64,000 nt of DNA, taken from the NCBI GenBank assembly GCA_910575155.1, contig CAJTDX010000008.1, positions 79,734 to 143,733 on the forward strand, given 5' to 3'. Each line of letters opens with the position of its first letter. Position 1 is the first letter of the stretch. The DNA comes from Lachnospiraceae bacterium (GTDB lineage: Bacteria > Bacillota > Clostridia > Lachnospirales > Lachnospiraceae). The position numbers and the translations under genes are program-made. The notes beneath the pieces were generated by a model. That model was not told the origin of the DNA. It did no database searches and saw only the letters and a program-made list of their open reading frames with translations. Of this stretch, positions 16,899 to 27,900 are shown piece by piece.

Positions 16899-16927
16899 AT
16901 TGTATATGATGTGGTTTACAATGTCAA
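16899..16927 (-). promoter_or_regulatory. Promoter and probable operator of the orphan antitoxin
   Basis: On the minus strand TTGACA (16927-16922), 17-bp spacer and TACAAT (16904-16899). The -10 is one arm of an inverted repeat, ATTGTA at 16899-16904 and TACAAT at 16917-16922, spanning the promoter. This is the place where a RelB-type antitoxin would bind for autoregulation. Confidence 0.65.
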
Positions 16928-16943
16928 TCAAAATAAAAATAAA

Positions 16944-17066
16944 ATGATAGTAGAGGCGGTAGAAATCTCTGGAACCAATCAGCCGGGCAACGGGCGTGAG
17001 GTGTTACGCATAGAAACCGGAAATCAGACGGGTGGATTAACCCCCGCGGGATTTTCCGTAAAATAA
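16944..17066 (+). pseudogene. Short ORF, possible C-terminal remnant of an unrecognised protein
   Basis: A 40-codon frame (ATG 16944 to TAA 17066) with codon use like the surrounding genes and a coding look (E-I-S-G-T-N-Q-P-G-N-G-R-E-V), but no ribosome binding site and no upstream in-frame sequence that looks coding. It is followed at once by a terminator hairpin at 17079. I do not recognise the family. It may be the end of a gene lost in the same rearrangement that cut the toxin, or chance. Confidence 0.3.
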
Positions 17067-17078
17067 AGGTTTTTTAAG

Positions 17079-17110
17079 ATGCTGCGGTATTTGACTCCGC
17101 AGCATTTTTT
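17079..17110 (+). terminator. Rho-independent terminator
   Basis: Stem ATGCTGCGG / CCGCAGCAT (17079-17087 and 17097-17105), 9-nt loop, followed by a T6 tract. It probably ends the lepA-hemW transcript, or the lost gene whose remnant precedes it, and isolates the heat-shock operon. Confidence 0.75.
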
Positions 17111-17229
17111 ATAGGAAATTCCTTCGGATTCCCTATAAAATAAAAAAACAATGATCCCACTGCGGCGGAAAAGAAATATGCCGCTAAAGCGACCCGCCGC
17201 AGGCGGAGAATCCTGCAGAGCAGGATTCT
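17111..17229. repeat. Cluster of imperfect palindromes between terminator and hrcA promoter
   Basis: Three hairpin-forming units follow each other: an imperfect palindrome at 17111-17136 beginning ATAGGAAATTCC, a GC-rich CCGCC-GCA-GGCGG palindrome at 17194-17206, and a perfect AGAATCCTGC / GCAGGATTCT inverted repeat at 17207-17229. No gene is visible in 17067-17413 apart from these and the hrcA control region. They look like REP-type intergenic repeats, but copies elsewhere in the genome would have to be shown. Confidence 0.5.
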
Positions 17230-17318
17230 TTGTTCAATGAAATCAAAGAAACTAAGCGATGAAAATAATTTTTAATAATCTGTAATCATAAATAAATTAT
17301 AAATTTATAAAAATACTA

Positions 17319-17347
17319 TTGACAAGAAAAAATGATAGTGCTATCTT
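17319..17347 (+). promoter_or_regulatory. Promoter of the hrcA-grpE-dnaK-dnaJ operon
   Basis: TTGACA (17319-17324), 17-bp spacer, TATCTT (17342-17347). The transcription start would fall at the upstream edge of the CIRCE element, the standard arrangement. Confidence 0.75.
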
Positions 17348-17360
17348 AAGTACATGAATG

Positions 17361-17387
17361 TTAGCACTCTTAAATGTTGAGTGCTAA
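17361..17387 (+). promoter_or_regulatory. CIRCE element (HrcA operator)
   Basis: A perfect TTAGCACTC-N9-GAGTGCTAA inverted repeat (17361-17369 and 17379-17387). CIRCE is bound by HrcA with help from GroEL and represses class I heat-shock genes. It sits in the 5' leader, 26 bp before the hrcA start. Confidence 0.97.
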
Positions 17388-17413
17388 CAATAAGGAGGAA
17401 ATGGAGGATAGTG

Positions 17414-18454
17414 ATGCAGGAACTGGACGAACGAAAAAGAAAAATTTTAAATGCCATTATCCGAAATTATCTGGACACGGGTGAACCGGTAGGTTCCAGA
17501 ACTATTTCCAAATATTCAGATTTGAATCTGAGTTCCGCGACTATTCGCAATGAGATGTCGGATCTGGAAGAGCTGGGCTATATTTTGCAGCCGCATACCT
17601 CAGCCGGGCGTATTCCTTCTGATAAGGGTTATCGTTTTTACGTTGATAACCTGATGAAGGAAAAGAATCAGCAAGTCAGTGAAATGAAAGAATTCATGAT
17701 TGAGCATACGGAGCGTATGGAACAGGTACTGCAGCAAATGGCAAAGGCGCTGGCAGAAAACACCAATTATACGGCCATGATTACCGCGCCTTCCTATCAC
17801 CGCAATAAAGTGAAATTCCTGCAGCTTTCCCAGGTGGATAAAGAACAGCTTCTCGCTGTTATTGTGACAGAAGGAAATCTGGTCAAGAATAAGATGATTT
17901 CCACGCGGGAAGCCTTAGATAATGAGACGTTGTTAAAGCTGAATATTCTTCTTAATACCAGTCTCAACGGACTGTCGGCAGAGCAGATCAATCTGGGAAC
18001 GATTGCCAGACTCAAAGAACAGGCAGGAATCCACAGCAATATCGTAAGCGACGTTCTGGACGCGCTGGCCGGCGTTTTTCAGGAAGATGAAGATCTGGAG
18101 GTTTATACCAGCGGCACTACGAATATTCTCAAATATCCGGAGCTGAGCGATTCCAGAAAAGCGAGCGAACTTTTGAATGCCTTTGAGGAGAAGAAGCAGT
18201 TGGTTTCCCTGGTGAATGAAACGTTGTCTTCGGAAGAACAAACCGGAATTCAGGTATATATTGGCGATGAGTCTCCCATACAGAATATGAAGGACTGCAG
18301 TGTGGTGACGGCCACTTATCAGTTAGGAGAGGGAATGACGGGAACGATTGGAATTATCGGTCCCAAACGAATGGATTATGAAAATGTTATGGATAATCTT
18401 AAGACATTAAAAAGTCAGTTGGATGCCGTATTTCAAAATAAAAAAGAAAATTAG
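17414..18454 (+). CDS. hrcA: Heat-inducible transcription repressor HrcA
   Basis: A 346-residue repressor. It has an N-terminal winged helix (L-D-E-R-K-R-K-I-L-N-A-I-I, G-E-P-V-G-S-R-T, S-S-A-T-I-R-N-E-M, then T-S-A-G-R-I-P-S-D-K-G-Y-R) followed by the dimerisation/GAF-like domain. The start is ATG 17414 with GGAGG six bases upstream; the in-frame GTG at 17381 lies inside CIRCE and would be nonsense. First gene of the operon, autoregulated through CIRCE. Confidence 0.96.
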   Translation: MQELDERKRKILNAIIRNYLDTGEPVGSRTISKYSDLNLSSATIRNEMSDLEELGYILQPHTSAGRIPSDKGYRFYVDNLMKEKNQQVSEMKEFMIEHTERMEQVLQQMAKALAENTNYTAMITAPSYHRNKVKFLQLSQVDKEQLLAVIVTEGNLVKNKMISTREALDNETLLKLNILLNTSLNGLSAEQINLGTIARLKEQAGIHSNIVSDVLDALAGVFQEDEDLEVYTSGTTNILKYPELSDSRKASELLNAFEEKKQLVSLVNETLSSEEQTGIQVYIGDESPIQNMKDCSVVTATYQLGEGMTGTIGIIGPKRMDYENVMDNLKTLKSQLDAVFQNKKEN

Positions 18455-18477
18455 GAAGAACAGAAAGGTGAGTTGAT

Positions 18478-21044
<2,567 letters not shown>

Positions 21045-21046
21045 TC

Positions 21047-22237
21047 ATGGCAGAACAGAAGAGAGATTATTATGAAGTCCTGGGAGTTGACAGAAATGCG
21101 GATGATACGGCCATCAAAAAGGCGTACCGCCAGCTTGCTAAAAAGTATCATCCGGATATGAACCCAGGGGACGCAGAAGCGGAGAAAAAATTTAAAGAAG
21201 CTTCGGAAGCGTATGCGGTTTTGAGCGACCCGGATAAGAAACGCCAGTATGACCAGTTTGGCCATGCCGCCTTTGAAGGCGGCATGGGAGGCGGCGGTTT
21301 TGATTTTTCCGGCATGGACATGGGCGATATTTTTGGCGATATTTTCGGCGATTTATTTGGAGGGGGAAGAAGACGTTCCTCTTCCAGTAATGGTCCTATG
21401 AAGGGGGCGAATCTCCGCGCTGCTGTGCGCATTACCTTTGAGGAGGCGGCGTTTGGCTGCGAGAAAGAGATTGAGATCACCTTAAAAGATGAATGCCAGA
21501 CCTGCCATACTACAGGTGCAAAGCCCGGAACCAGCCCCGAAACCTGTACGAAATGCGGCGGCAAGGGTAAGGTGGTTTATACCCAGCAGTCGTTCCTGGG
21601 CATGGTACAGAATGTACAGACCTGTCCGGAATGCCGGGGAACAGGTAAAATTATCAAGGATAAGTGTCCGGACTGTCACGGAAGCGGTTATATTGCCAAG
21701 CGCAGAAAAATCAAAGTGTCGATTCCGGCAGGTATTGATAATGGGCAGAGCGTACGTATCCGGGAAAAGGGAGAACCGGGCACCAATGGAGGGCCGAGAG
21801 GCGATCTGCTGGTAGAGATCAATGTCAGCAGACATCCTATTTTCCAGAGGCAGGATATGAATATCTATTCCACGGCGCCTATTTCCTTTGCACAGGCGGC
21901 GTTGGGCGGAGAGGTGCGCATCAGTACCATTGACGGTGATATCCTCTATGATGTGAAGCCAGGCACACAGACGGACACCAGAATCCGTTTGAAGAACAAA
22001 GGCATCCCGTCGCTGCGCAATTCTTCTGTGAGGGGCGACCATTATGTGACTCTGGTGGTTCAGGTCCCCACCAGCCTGAATGACGAGGCGAAAGAAGCTT
22101 TGCGCAGGTTTGACGAGGCAAGCGGCCAGTCTTTGAAGAAGCAGAACGGCGCGGCAGGGACAGAGCGGCATACGAAGAAGAAAGGCTTTATGGGCAAAGT
22201 CAAAGAAGCCTTTGAAGATATGACGGATACGAATTAA
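21047..22237 (+). CDS. dnaJ: Hsp40 co-chaperone DnaJ (type I)
   Basis: A 396-residue full type I J-protein: J domain (residues 5-70) with H35-P-D, Gly/Phe-rich region with repeated D-I-F-G-D motifs, four zinc-finger repeats ([32 protein letters not shown]) and the C-terminal substrate domain. The start codon lies 2 bp after the dnaK stop, with the ribosome site inside dnaK, so the two are translationally coupled. Last gene of the heat-shock operon; a terminator follows. Confidence 0.96.
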   Translation: MAEQKRDYYEVLGVDRNADDTAIKKAYRQLAKKYHPDMNPGDAEAEKKFKEASEAYAVLSDPDKKRQYDQFGHAAFEGGMGGGGFDFSGMDMGDIFGDIFGDLFGGGRRRSSSSNGPMKGANLRAAVRITFEEAAFGCEKEIEITLKDECQTCHTTGAKPGTSPETCTKCGGKGKVVYTQQSFLGMVQNVQTCPECRGTGKIIKDKCPDCHGSGYIAKRRKIKVSIPAGIDNGQSVRIREKGEPGTNGGPRGDLLVEINVSRHPIFQRQDMNIYSTAPISFAQAALGGEVRISTIDGDILYDVKPGTQTDTRIRLKNKGIPSLRNSSVRGDHYVTLVVQVPTSLNDEAKEALRRFDEASGQSLKKQNGAAGTERHTKKKGFMGKVKEAFEDMTDTN

Positions 22238-22243
22238 ATATAA

Positions 22244-22291
22244 ATGGGGAATTATGCAGTAAAATGCTGTACAATTCCCCATCTGTTTTTT
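22244..22291 (+). terminator. Terminator of the heat-shock operon
   Basis: Stem ATGGGGAATT / AATTCCCCAT (22244-22253 and 22273-22282), partly paired loop, then a run of Ts. It begins 7 bp after the dnaJ stop. Confidence 0.8.
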
Positions 22292-22318
22292 CTATAGGAA
22301 AATCTTGTCATGATAAAC
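22286..22318. repeat. Dispersed repeat, copy 1 (TCTATAGGAAA...GTCATGATAAAC)
   Basis: A 33-bp stretch that is almost identical to 60215-60247, nearly 38 kb away; the two differ by only about three positions including one indel. It starts in the T tract of the dnaJ terminator. A shorter relative (ATAGGAAA after T6) occurs at 17111. What the repeat is remains unknown: it could be a piece of an insertion-sequence end or an intergenic repeat family. Confidence 0.6.
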
Positions 22319-22365
22319 CGTGAAAGTGTCATCCTAAATGAGATCACAGAGGCGGCCGCACGCTG

Positions 22366-23397
22366 TTACAGTGAAGGCGCGGTAAAAAAATCTTCCAATT
22401 GTTCTCTGTATTTAAATGTTTCGCCTTCTTCCGGCGCCAGTTCTACTTCATAAGTAGAATCTCCTATTACAAGTGTACCGCAGCTGTCTGATGAATAATA
22501 GAGATCAATTACTTCCCCGTCATGTAATGTCGCTCTTAATCTATAGTCGAAAGGACATCCGCCAGAATAATTCTTAATCTTTTTCACCTTTTCTTTTATG
22601 ATCAATTGAAAGTTTCCTTTTTGCTCTTCCTCAAGCAGCGTCCAGGAATTATCGACAGACGCTTCTAATTTTTCAATCTGTTCCAGTTTGCTCAGATCCA
22701 CATGTTCTAATCCTGCCATTGTCATTACCAGATTTAGCAGAGATTCTGATTTTGCGGATGCATAGATCACTTCCTGATGTTCCTGATGAATATCAAAATA
22801 GTGCGTACCGTCGTTAAAACTTCTTATATTCATACGGATATAGCTGCCGTGAGCATTTATCATAATACTGTCTGATTCAAACACGCAATCCGCATTTAAG
22901 GGCAGCGTATCAACATATTCTGGTTCTTTCTGAAATTCTAATTTTTGGATTTCCCTGAAGAAATCCCTGATTTTTTCGGGGCTTCCGTCATACAACACAA
23001 GATCATTATAAAGAGTAACGAAAAGGAATGAAAGTACGCTGCATTCTGGGATTTCGATCTGATTGTTCTTATTAATTGCAGCATATTCTGTATTGTCTGT
23101 GTTTGGAAGCAGTATTTTTTCTGTATATCTCCCAAATTCAAAGTAATTTTCTATAAATTCCGGAAGATCTGCTTCAGGCTGGTTTATGCTGTCTGCTTCT
23201 TCTGAGGTTGCTGAATCCATGTTTTTTACTTTTTCCTGCGCCGTTAATTCCGTCTGTTTTTCTTTTGCAGTTTCTTTTTCAGAAGCTGCTGTTTTTAAAT
23301 CTTCCGGCGCTAAAGACGGCTTACCTTTCCCGCACGCATACAGAGAAATACTTAAAATAAAAAATGTCAGAATCAAAAATTTTTTTCGTGCTTTCAT
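22366..23397 (-). CDS. Putative lipoprotein of unknown function
   Basis: A 343-residue protein with a basic N-terminus, hydrophobic leader and lipobox S-L-Y-A-C (Cys22), then a Lys/Glu/Ala-rich linker to about residue 75 and a globular domain rich in beta-type and aromatic residues. I do not recognise the domain. The ribosome site is GGAGG, eight bases before ATG 23397. It is divergent from a PadR regulator gene, and both promoters share repeat sequences, so it is a likely target of that regulator. It is the first gene of an accessory block inserted between dnaJ and prmA. Confidence 0.75.
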   Translation of the reverse strand: MKARKKFLILTFFILSISLYACGKGKPSLAPEDLKTAASEKETAKEKQTELTAQEKVKNMDSATSEEADSINQPEADLPEFIENYFEFGRYTEKILLPNTDNTEYAAINKNNQIEIPECSVLSFLFVTLYNDLVLYDGSPEKIRDFFREIQKLEFQKEPEYVDTLPLNADCVFESDSIMINAHGSYIRMNIRSFNDGTHYFDIHQEHQEVIYASAKSESLLNLVMTMAGLEHVDLSKLEQIEKLEASVDNSWTLLEEEQKGNFQLIIKEKVKKIKNYSGGCPFDYRLRATLHDGEVIDLYYSSDSCGTLVIGDSTYEVELAPEEGETFKYREQLEDFFTAPSL

Positions 23398-23434
23398 ATA
23401 CGTCCTCCATAAATATTTTATTATATGTGTGTTT

Positions 23435-23464
23435 AGTATACTTTATAAAATATATATTTGTCAA
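23435..23464 (-). promoter_or_regulatory. Promoter of the lipoprotein gene, with possible PadR site
   Basis: On the minus strand TTGACA (23464-23459), 18-bp spacer, TATACT (23440-23435). The sequence TTATATGTGT (23421-23430) next to it recurs at 23501-23510 in the divergent promoter, and ACTTTATAA (23440-23448) recurs inverted at 23510-23518. These shared elements are candidates for PadR binding. Confidence 0.6.
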
Positions 23465-23487
23465 ATAGTTTTTAGTTTTTCTATATA

Positions 23488-23518
23488 TTGATATTTCATA
23501 TTATATGTGTTATAAAGT
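23488..23518 (+). promoter_or_regulatory. Promoter of the padR operon
   Basis: TTGATA (23488-23493), 17-bp spacer containing TTATATGTGT, TATAAA (23511-23516). The -10 overlaps TTATAAAGT, the inverse of the ACTTTATAA in the opposing promoter, which fits autoregulation. Confidence 0.6.
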
Positions 23519-23536
23519 AAAAAGAGGAAGTTGTTT

Positions 23537-23896
23537 ATGGATAATAAGAGTAATTTCAGGCGGGGTTCCGTAGAGCTTTTAATACTGCATTTATTAAGTC
23601 AGAAAGATTATTACGGATATGAGCTTTCACAGACAATCAAAGAGCAATCTGACAGCGTATTAAATATACCTGTAGGTTCTTTATATCCGGCGCTGTATAA
23701 ACTGATTGACGCGGGGTATATTTCTGATTATAAGAAACAGGCGGGGCGCAGGCTGGTCCGGGTATATTATCATATAGAAGAGTCCGGACGGCAGCGGCTG
23801 CATACGTTAGTTCACGATTACAATTCTACGGTTGCGGCGGTACAACAAGTTTTGAAATATATACCTGAAAATGGAGATATGGTAAATGACGGATAA
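23537..23896 (+). CDS. PadR-family transcriptional regulator
   Basis: A 119-residue winged-helix regulator: R-R-G-S-V-E-L-L-I-L-H-L-L, Y-Y-G-Y-E-L, V-P-G-S-L-Y-P-type motif (here I-P-V-G-S-L-Y-P-A-L-Y-K-L) and G-R-x-L-V-R-V-Y-Y wing. This is the small PadR class that usually controls a neighbouring membrane or transport operon. The start is ATG 23537 with GAGGA nine bases upstream. Its end overlaps the next gene by 11 bp. PadR plus a HAAS-domain protein is a recurrent pair in Firmicutes, where the second protein may act with the regulator. Confidence 0.9.
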   Translation: MDNKSNFRRGSVELLILHLLSQKDYYGYELSQTIKEQSDSVLNIPVGSLYPALYKLIDAGYISDYKKQAGRRLVRVYYHIEESGRQRLHTLVHDYNSTVAAVQQVLKYIPENGDMVNDG

Positions 23897-24284
23897 GGAA
23901 CAAATCATTCATTCTTATATGAAGGAAATAAAGCGGTGCCTTCCAATCTGCAGAGAAAGAGAAAAGAAATATATGAACGATCTGCAAAACGCCCTTATGG
24001 ACTTTTCAAACGAAACCCAGGGATTCACATATCATGAATTACTGGAACGTTTTGGTTCGCCCAAGGATTTAGCTGCAAACTATTTATTGGAAACGGATGC
24101 TCAGCGTTTAAGCAGGGAAATTCGTTATTCGCACCGGATCAAGCTGATGTCAGCCTGTGCGGCAGGCATTGTTATTACATCTCTGGCAATTATTATAATG
24201 CTGCAGTATTTCTTTTATTATAACGCGCGTACATCTTACATATCCAGAGAAGTTACGATAATTGAGGAGGATGATAACAATTGA
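23886..24284 (+). CDS. HAAS-domain (DUF1700-like) membrane protein, likely PadR partner
   Basis: A 132-residue protein. The N-terminal part (about 1-75) is a helical domain with Y-M-x-E-I-K-R-C-L-P and F-G-S-P-K-D-L-A-A-N-Y motifs as in HAAS/DUF1700 proteins; a single membrane helix follows at about 90-110 and a short external or cytoplasmic tail ends in acidic residues. It overlaps the padR gene by 11 bp, so they are cotranslated. A third gene is started by TTG at 24281 (TTGA overlap with this stop) but is broken after 14 codons. Confidence 0.8.
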   Translation: MTDKEQIIHSYMKEIKRCLPICREREKKYMNDLQNALMDFSNETQGFTYHELLERFGSPKDLAANYLLETDAQRLSREIRYSHRIKLMSACAAGIVITSLAIIIMLQYFFYYNARTSYISREVTIIEEDDNN

Positions 24285-24325
24285 GACGATTGTATAGCTT
24301 TTCTGCAAAAAACCTGATAGCGTAA
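24281..24325 (+). pseudogene. Truncated third gene of the padR operon (5' stub)
   Basis: A TTG codon overlapping the previous stop (TTGA), with GAGGAGG 10 bases upstream, opens a 14-codon frame reading M-R-R-L-Y-S-F-S-A-K-N and ends in TAA. The start has the look of an exported or lipoprotein leader (basic residues first). The sequence after it belongs to an unrelated fragment, so the original gene was probably cut here. Confidence 0.35.
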
Positions 24326-24483
24326 TTAATGTAAAAGTGGAGTTTGGCGAGGGTGAGGGCAAAGTTCCGCTTGATAATATCGCTAAGAAAGCCGAAGCGT
24401 ATAAGCCGAAAGAGCGGGTTACATACAAACTGATTAAGGAGTATATAGAAGTGATATATGGCTTTAAAGTACATACCGCATAG
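24298..24483 (+). pseudogene. Fragment resembling the C-terminal extension of an RlmD-type RNA methyltransferase
   Basis: An open stretch with no start codon of its own reads K-K-P-D-S-V-I-N-V-K-V-E-F-G-E-G-E-G-K-V, continues through K-K-A-E-A-Y-K-P-K-E-R-V-T-Y-K-L-I-K-E-Y-I and ends in Y-G-F-K-V-H-T-A before a TAG. I recall this pattern from a C-terminal tail carried by 23S rRNA (uracil-5) methyltransferases of Lachnospiraceae, where the tail continues well past this point. Both the catalytic part and the last part are missing. The assignment is from memory and moderate. Confidence 0.45.
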
Positions 24484-24632
24484 TTGTTGATTTGCTTTAC
24501 GATATGGGAGTTCCAGAGGATTCTCTGTTTTGCAGTTCAATTTTGGAGATTGGAGTTCCGGTTAAAGAGGATATTTATGAATATTTGCGTAATTTGTTAG
24601 ATTTTGAACAAGTTATCCCTATATCGAAATAA
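24480..24632 (+). pseudogene. TIR-domain protein fragment
   Basis: A 50-codon frame without start codon reads V-V-D-L-L-Y-D-M-G-V-P-E-D-S-L-F-C-S-S, then I-G-V-P-V-K-E-D-I-Y-E-Y-L-R. This matches the segment of bacterial TIR domains following the first strand, where L-F-C-S-S and G-x-x-x-x-x-D-I-Y-x-Y-L are typical. The N-terminal strand and everything after about residue 60 of the domain are absent. It abuts the RlmD-like fragment and the RhuM fragment, so it looks like debris of an accessory or defence region. Confidence 0.5.
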
Positions 24633-24666
24633 GAAATATGAAGATAAAATGATTGTGGAGGCTTAG

Positions 24667-24951
24667 GTGACAAAAAAGAAAGTTGATGTAACCATTCATA
24701 GTTCAGCGGCTGAATATTTGACCTATATTGCGGCTGTTGGAGATATGCCTGAAAGTATGGAAATGCGTTATGAAGGTGAAAATATATGGCTGACACAGAA
24801 AATGATGGCACGGCTTTATGATGTAAGCTTATCAACAATAAATGAACACATTAAAAAAATATATGGGGATAATGAGTTTACTGAGGAGGCAACTATTCGG
24901 AAATTCCGAATAATTCATTTTCCTTGTCAATCGCAACGCCATATTATATAA
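24667..24951 (+). pseudogene. RhuM-family protein, N-terminal fragment
   Basis: A GTG start (24667) with GGAGG five bases upstream opens a 94-codon frame. The N-terminal half reads as RhuM: S-S-A-A-E-Y-L-T-Y, E-M-R-Y-E-G-E-N-I-W-L-T-Q-K-M-M-A-R-L-Y, then S-T-I-N-E-H-I-K-K-I-Y and E-E-A-T-I-R-K-F-R-I. RhuM proteins are about 300 residues and DNA-binding by prediction; here the similarity stops after R-K-F-R-I and a short unrelated tail follows. The last bases overlap the promoter of the next gene. Probably a dead remnant, although a short N-terminal protein could still be made. Confidence 0.7.
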
Positions 24952-24952
24952 T
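24924..24952 (+). promoter_or_regulatory. Strong promoter of the transglutaminase-like gene
   Basis: TTGTCA (24924-24929), 17-bp spacer, perfect TATAAT (24947-24952), 35 bp before the ATG. It overlaps the end of the RhuM fragment. Confidence 0.75.
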
Positions 24953-24986
24953 AATGGCATCATATAAGGAAAACAGGAGGTAGATT

Positions 24987-27900
24987 ATGAAAAGAAGATA
25001 TGCCGTTACAGTTCTGATGGTAATGATGTTTCTTGTTCTGGGTGCGGTTCCGTTGCGGGCAGAGACCGAAGATATCCAGACGGAGTATGTAAGTATAACA
25101 GATGAAAACCGTTACAAAAAAGAATATTATCAAAAGCCGCAGGTGCGTTATCCGCTTACAGATCATCGGGCGTACCGTGCCGCAGAGGAAGCGCAGGATT
25201 TAGAACAATATATAGTCGAAGCTCTGGGACGTTATCAGGCGGAGATTGACGTTTCCGATTATCAGATTTCCCTGAATGACAATATTATTTTTCGGATTTT
25301 AAATAATCATCCGGAATTTTTTTATGTAAGCAGTACAATAGGGAGGTCTTATAGCCCGCAGACGAATACGATTGCATCGTATAAAATCACTTATCTGGGG
25401 ACGCCGGAGGAGATTGACCGGCAGCGGCAGGAGCTGGAAGCAGCGGCGGCAGAGGCGGCGGCGCAGACAGAGCCTTCTATGACAGAAGTGGAAAAAGCGC
25501 TGGTTGTGCATGATTATCTGGCGCAGAATTGTGAATATGATTATGACAGGCTGAACAGCGGACAGCTTCCGGAGATTTCTCATACGGCGTATGGCGCCTT
25601 AGTGAACCGGATGGCAGTGTGCGACGGCTACGGAGATGCGTATCTTTATATTATGAAAAATAAACTGGGGATTCCGTGCGAGCTGGTGGCGAGTGAAGTT
25701 ATGGCGCATGCCTGGAATATGATAGAGATTGGCGGTAAATGGTACCATGTGGATGTTACCTGGGACGATCCGGTGAGAGACTGCATTGGAAGAGTGGGGC
25801 ATAATAACTTTCTGCTCAGCGACGCGGCAATTGCGTCGACTTCTCCGGAAGGACACAGAGGGTGGAGCACTTCGCGGACAGCGGATTCCACTGTTTATGA
25901 TACTGCTTTCTGGAAGGAAATTACTTCTTCCATCTGTTCTTATCAGGGAGACTGGTATTATTCCAGATATAAAAGCGGCGATTATAATACCACGGGCGTG
26001 CAGCTTCTGAAAAAGAGCGGGCTTTTAAATGGCGCAGAAACAGAGGTATACCAGGGAGACGTCTGGACGGGAGAGAATAATTCCTTTTATCCGCTCAGCT
26101 ATATGTATCCGGTAAAAGCAAATGATATGCTTTATTTTAACACCAGGACGGCCATATACCGTTTGCAGGAGTCTGGCGGCGTGGAGCAGGTTTTTGAACC
26201 TCAGGTTCCTTCCGGACAATGGATTTACGGCTTTACAATCCGTGGAAAAGAATTATGGTACGCGCTGCAAAGCGGTCCTGCCACTTCCGGTAAACAGGAG
26301 ATTCTTACATATGCTTTGCCGGAATTGGATTTGCCGGAACTGACAGGTATTTCCGCCGAAGATCTCACAGAGGTATATAACAAAAATGCCCACAGGATTA
26401 CAGTGTCGGGAATCCAGGAAGGGGACGAGGTGCAGTATGCCGGGGACGACGGCGTTTACAGCAGCGAACAGCCGCAGTTGATAAATGCCGGGGTCTATCA
26501 GGTGTACTATCGCGTAAAGCGCCGGGGATATCAGCCCTTTGAGGGAACGGCTCAGGTAACAATTACGAAAGCCATGCCCGTTTACACCGTACCTGCCGGA
26601 CTGACTGGTTTTAGCGGAACAACTCTGGCGGACATAACTTTGCCGGAAGGATTTGCCTGGCAGACAGATACAGAGACAAAACTATATGAGGAAGGCAGCA
26701 AAATTTTTCTGGCAGTCTATACGCCTGCGGACAGCGGCAATTATGAGACAGTTGCGGATATTGAGATTGAGGTTGCCGTAAGCTGTCCGGGACATGCGTA
26801 TACTTCAGAGATTACAAAAGAGCCTTCCGCGACAGAAAACGGAGAGGAGACGTTTACCTGTACGCTCTGCGGCCACAGTTATAAGCAGATTATTGATACA
26901 AGCCTGCCGGTAATAGAAGGTGTTCAAGCAGAGAATATAAAAGTTACATATAATGGAAAGGCGCAGCGCATTCAGGTTCTGGGTATCCAGACAGGAGATC
27001 TTGTTAAATATGCGCTTGGAGACGGCGCCTATCAGGAAGAACAGCCAGAATTGATAAATGCCGGAGTTTACCAGGTGCGGTACCGTGTGGAACGTCAGGG
27101 ATATCAGCCGTTTGGCGGAATAGCTGAGGTGGAAATCACAAAAGCCGTGCCCGTTTATACAGCGCCCGTCGGTTTAAGGGGAACCAGCGGGAAGACATTG
27201 GCAAGCGTTGCGCTGCCCAAAGGATTTGCCTGGCAGGCAAATTCTGCCGTAAAACTGAGTGAAGAAGGCGTTCATTCCTGGAAGGCGACGTATACGCCCG
27301 AAGACGTATTAAATTATGAGACGGTTTCAGGAATCGAAGTGAAAGTTACAGTTACCTGTCCAGGACATCAGTATCAGTACCGGGTGACCAGGCCGGCCAC
27401 AGAGACGCAGAAGGGATTGAGGACTGGAACCTGCAGTCTCTGCAAGCATACGTACACAGAAGATATTCCCATGCTGGAATCCGCAAAGCCGGGCAGGGTG
27501 TCTGGTATAAAAGTAACCAGAAATACGGTTAATACGCTGGCATTTTCCTGGAATTTGGCGGAACATGCAGATGGATACCGGCTGCTGCTTTATAAAGGAA
27601 AGACGCTGGTTTCGGAACAGTATACGCAGGAACGTTCCTGCTCTTACCGCGGTCTGAAAGCGGCTGCCGCTTATACACTGCGCATTATGCCTTACCGCGT
27701 CGTGAACGGAGGCAGGGTTTATGCAGCGTCAGCAGGGGAGATTAAGACAGCCACAGCTCCGGCGTCAGCGAAATTGAACGCTGCCAGGAAGGGAAGGAAT
27801 AAAGTAAAGCTTACATGGAAAAAGGTTTCCGGCGCCAGCGGCTATGAGATCTATATGAAGACGGGCAAGGGCAGCTTTAAAAAGATTAAGAACATTACCA

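Noticed and set aside
16713..17066. 117-codon plus-strand frame over the antitoxin
   Set aside because: Its first 70 codons are the antisense of the antitoxin and its promoter; only the last 40 codons could be a separate remnant, listed on its own.
21482..22282. 266-codon minus-strand frame opposite dnaJ
   Set aside because: Antisense to the zinc-finger and C-terminal domains of dnaJ; composition reflects the dnaJ codons. Its start would lie within the dnaJ terminator.
23531..23536. TTG two codons before the padR ATG as start
   Set aside because: ATG 23537 has a better distance to the GAGGA site and the extra M-F adds nothing conserved.
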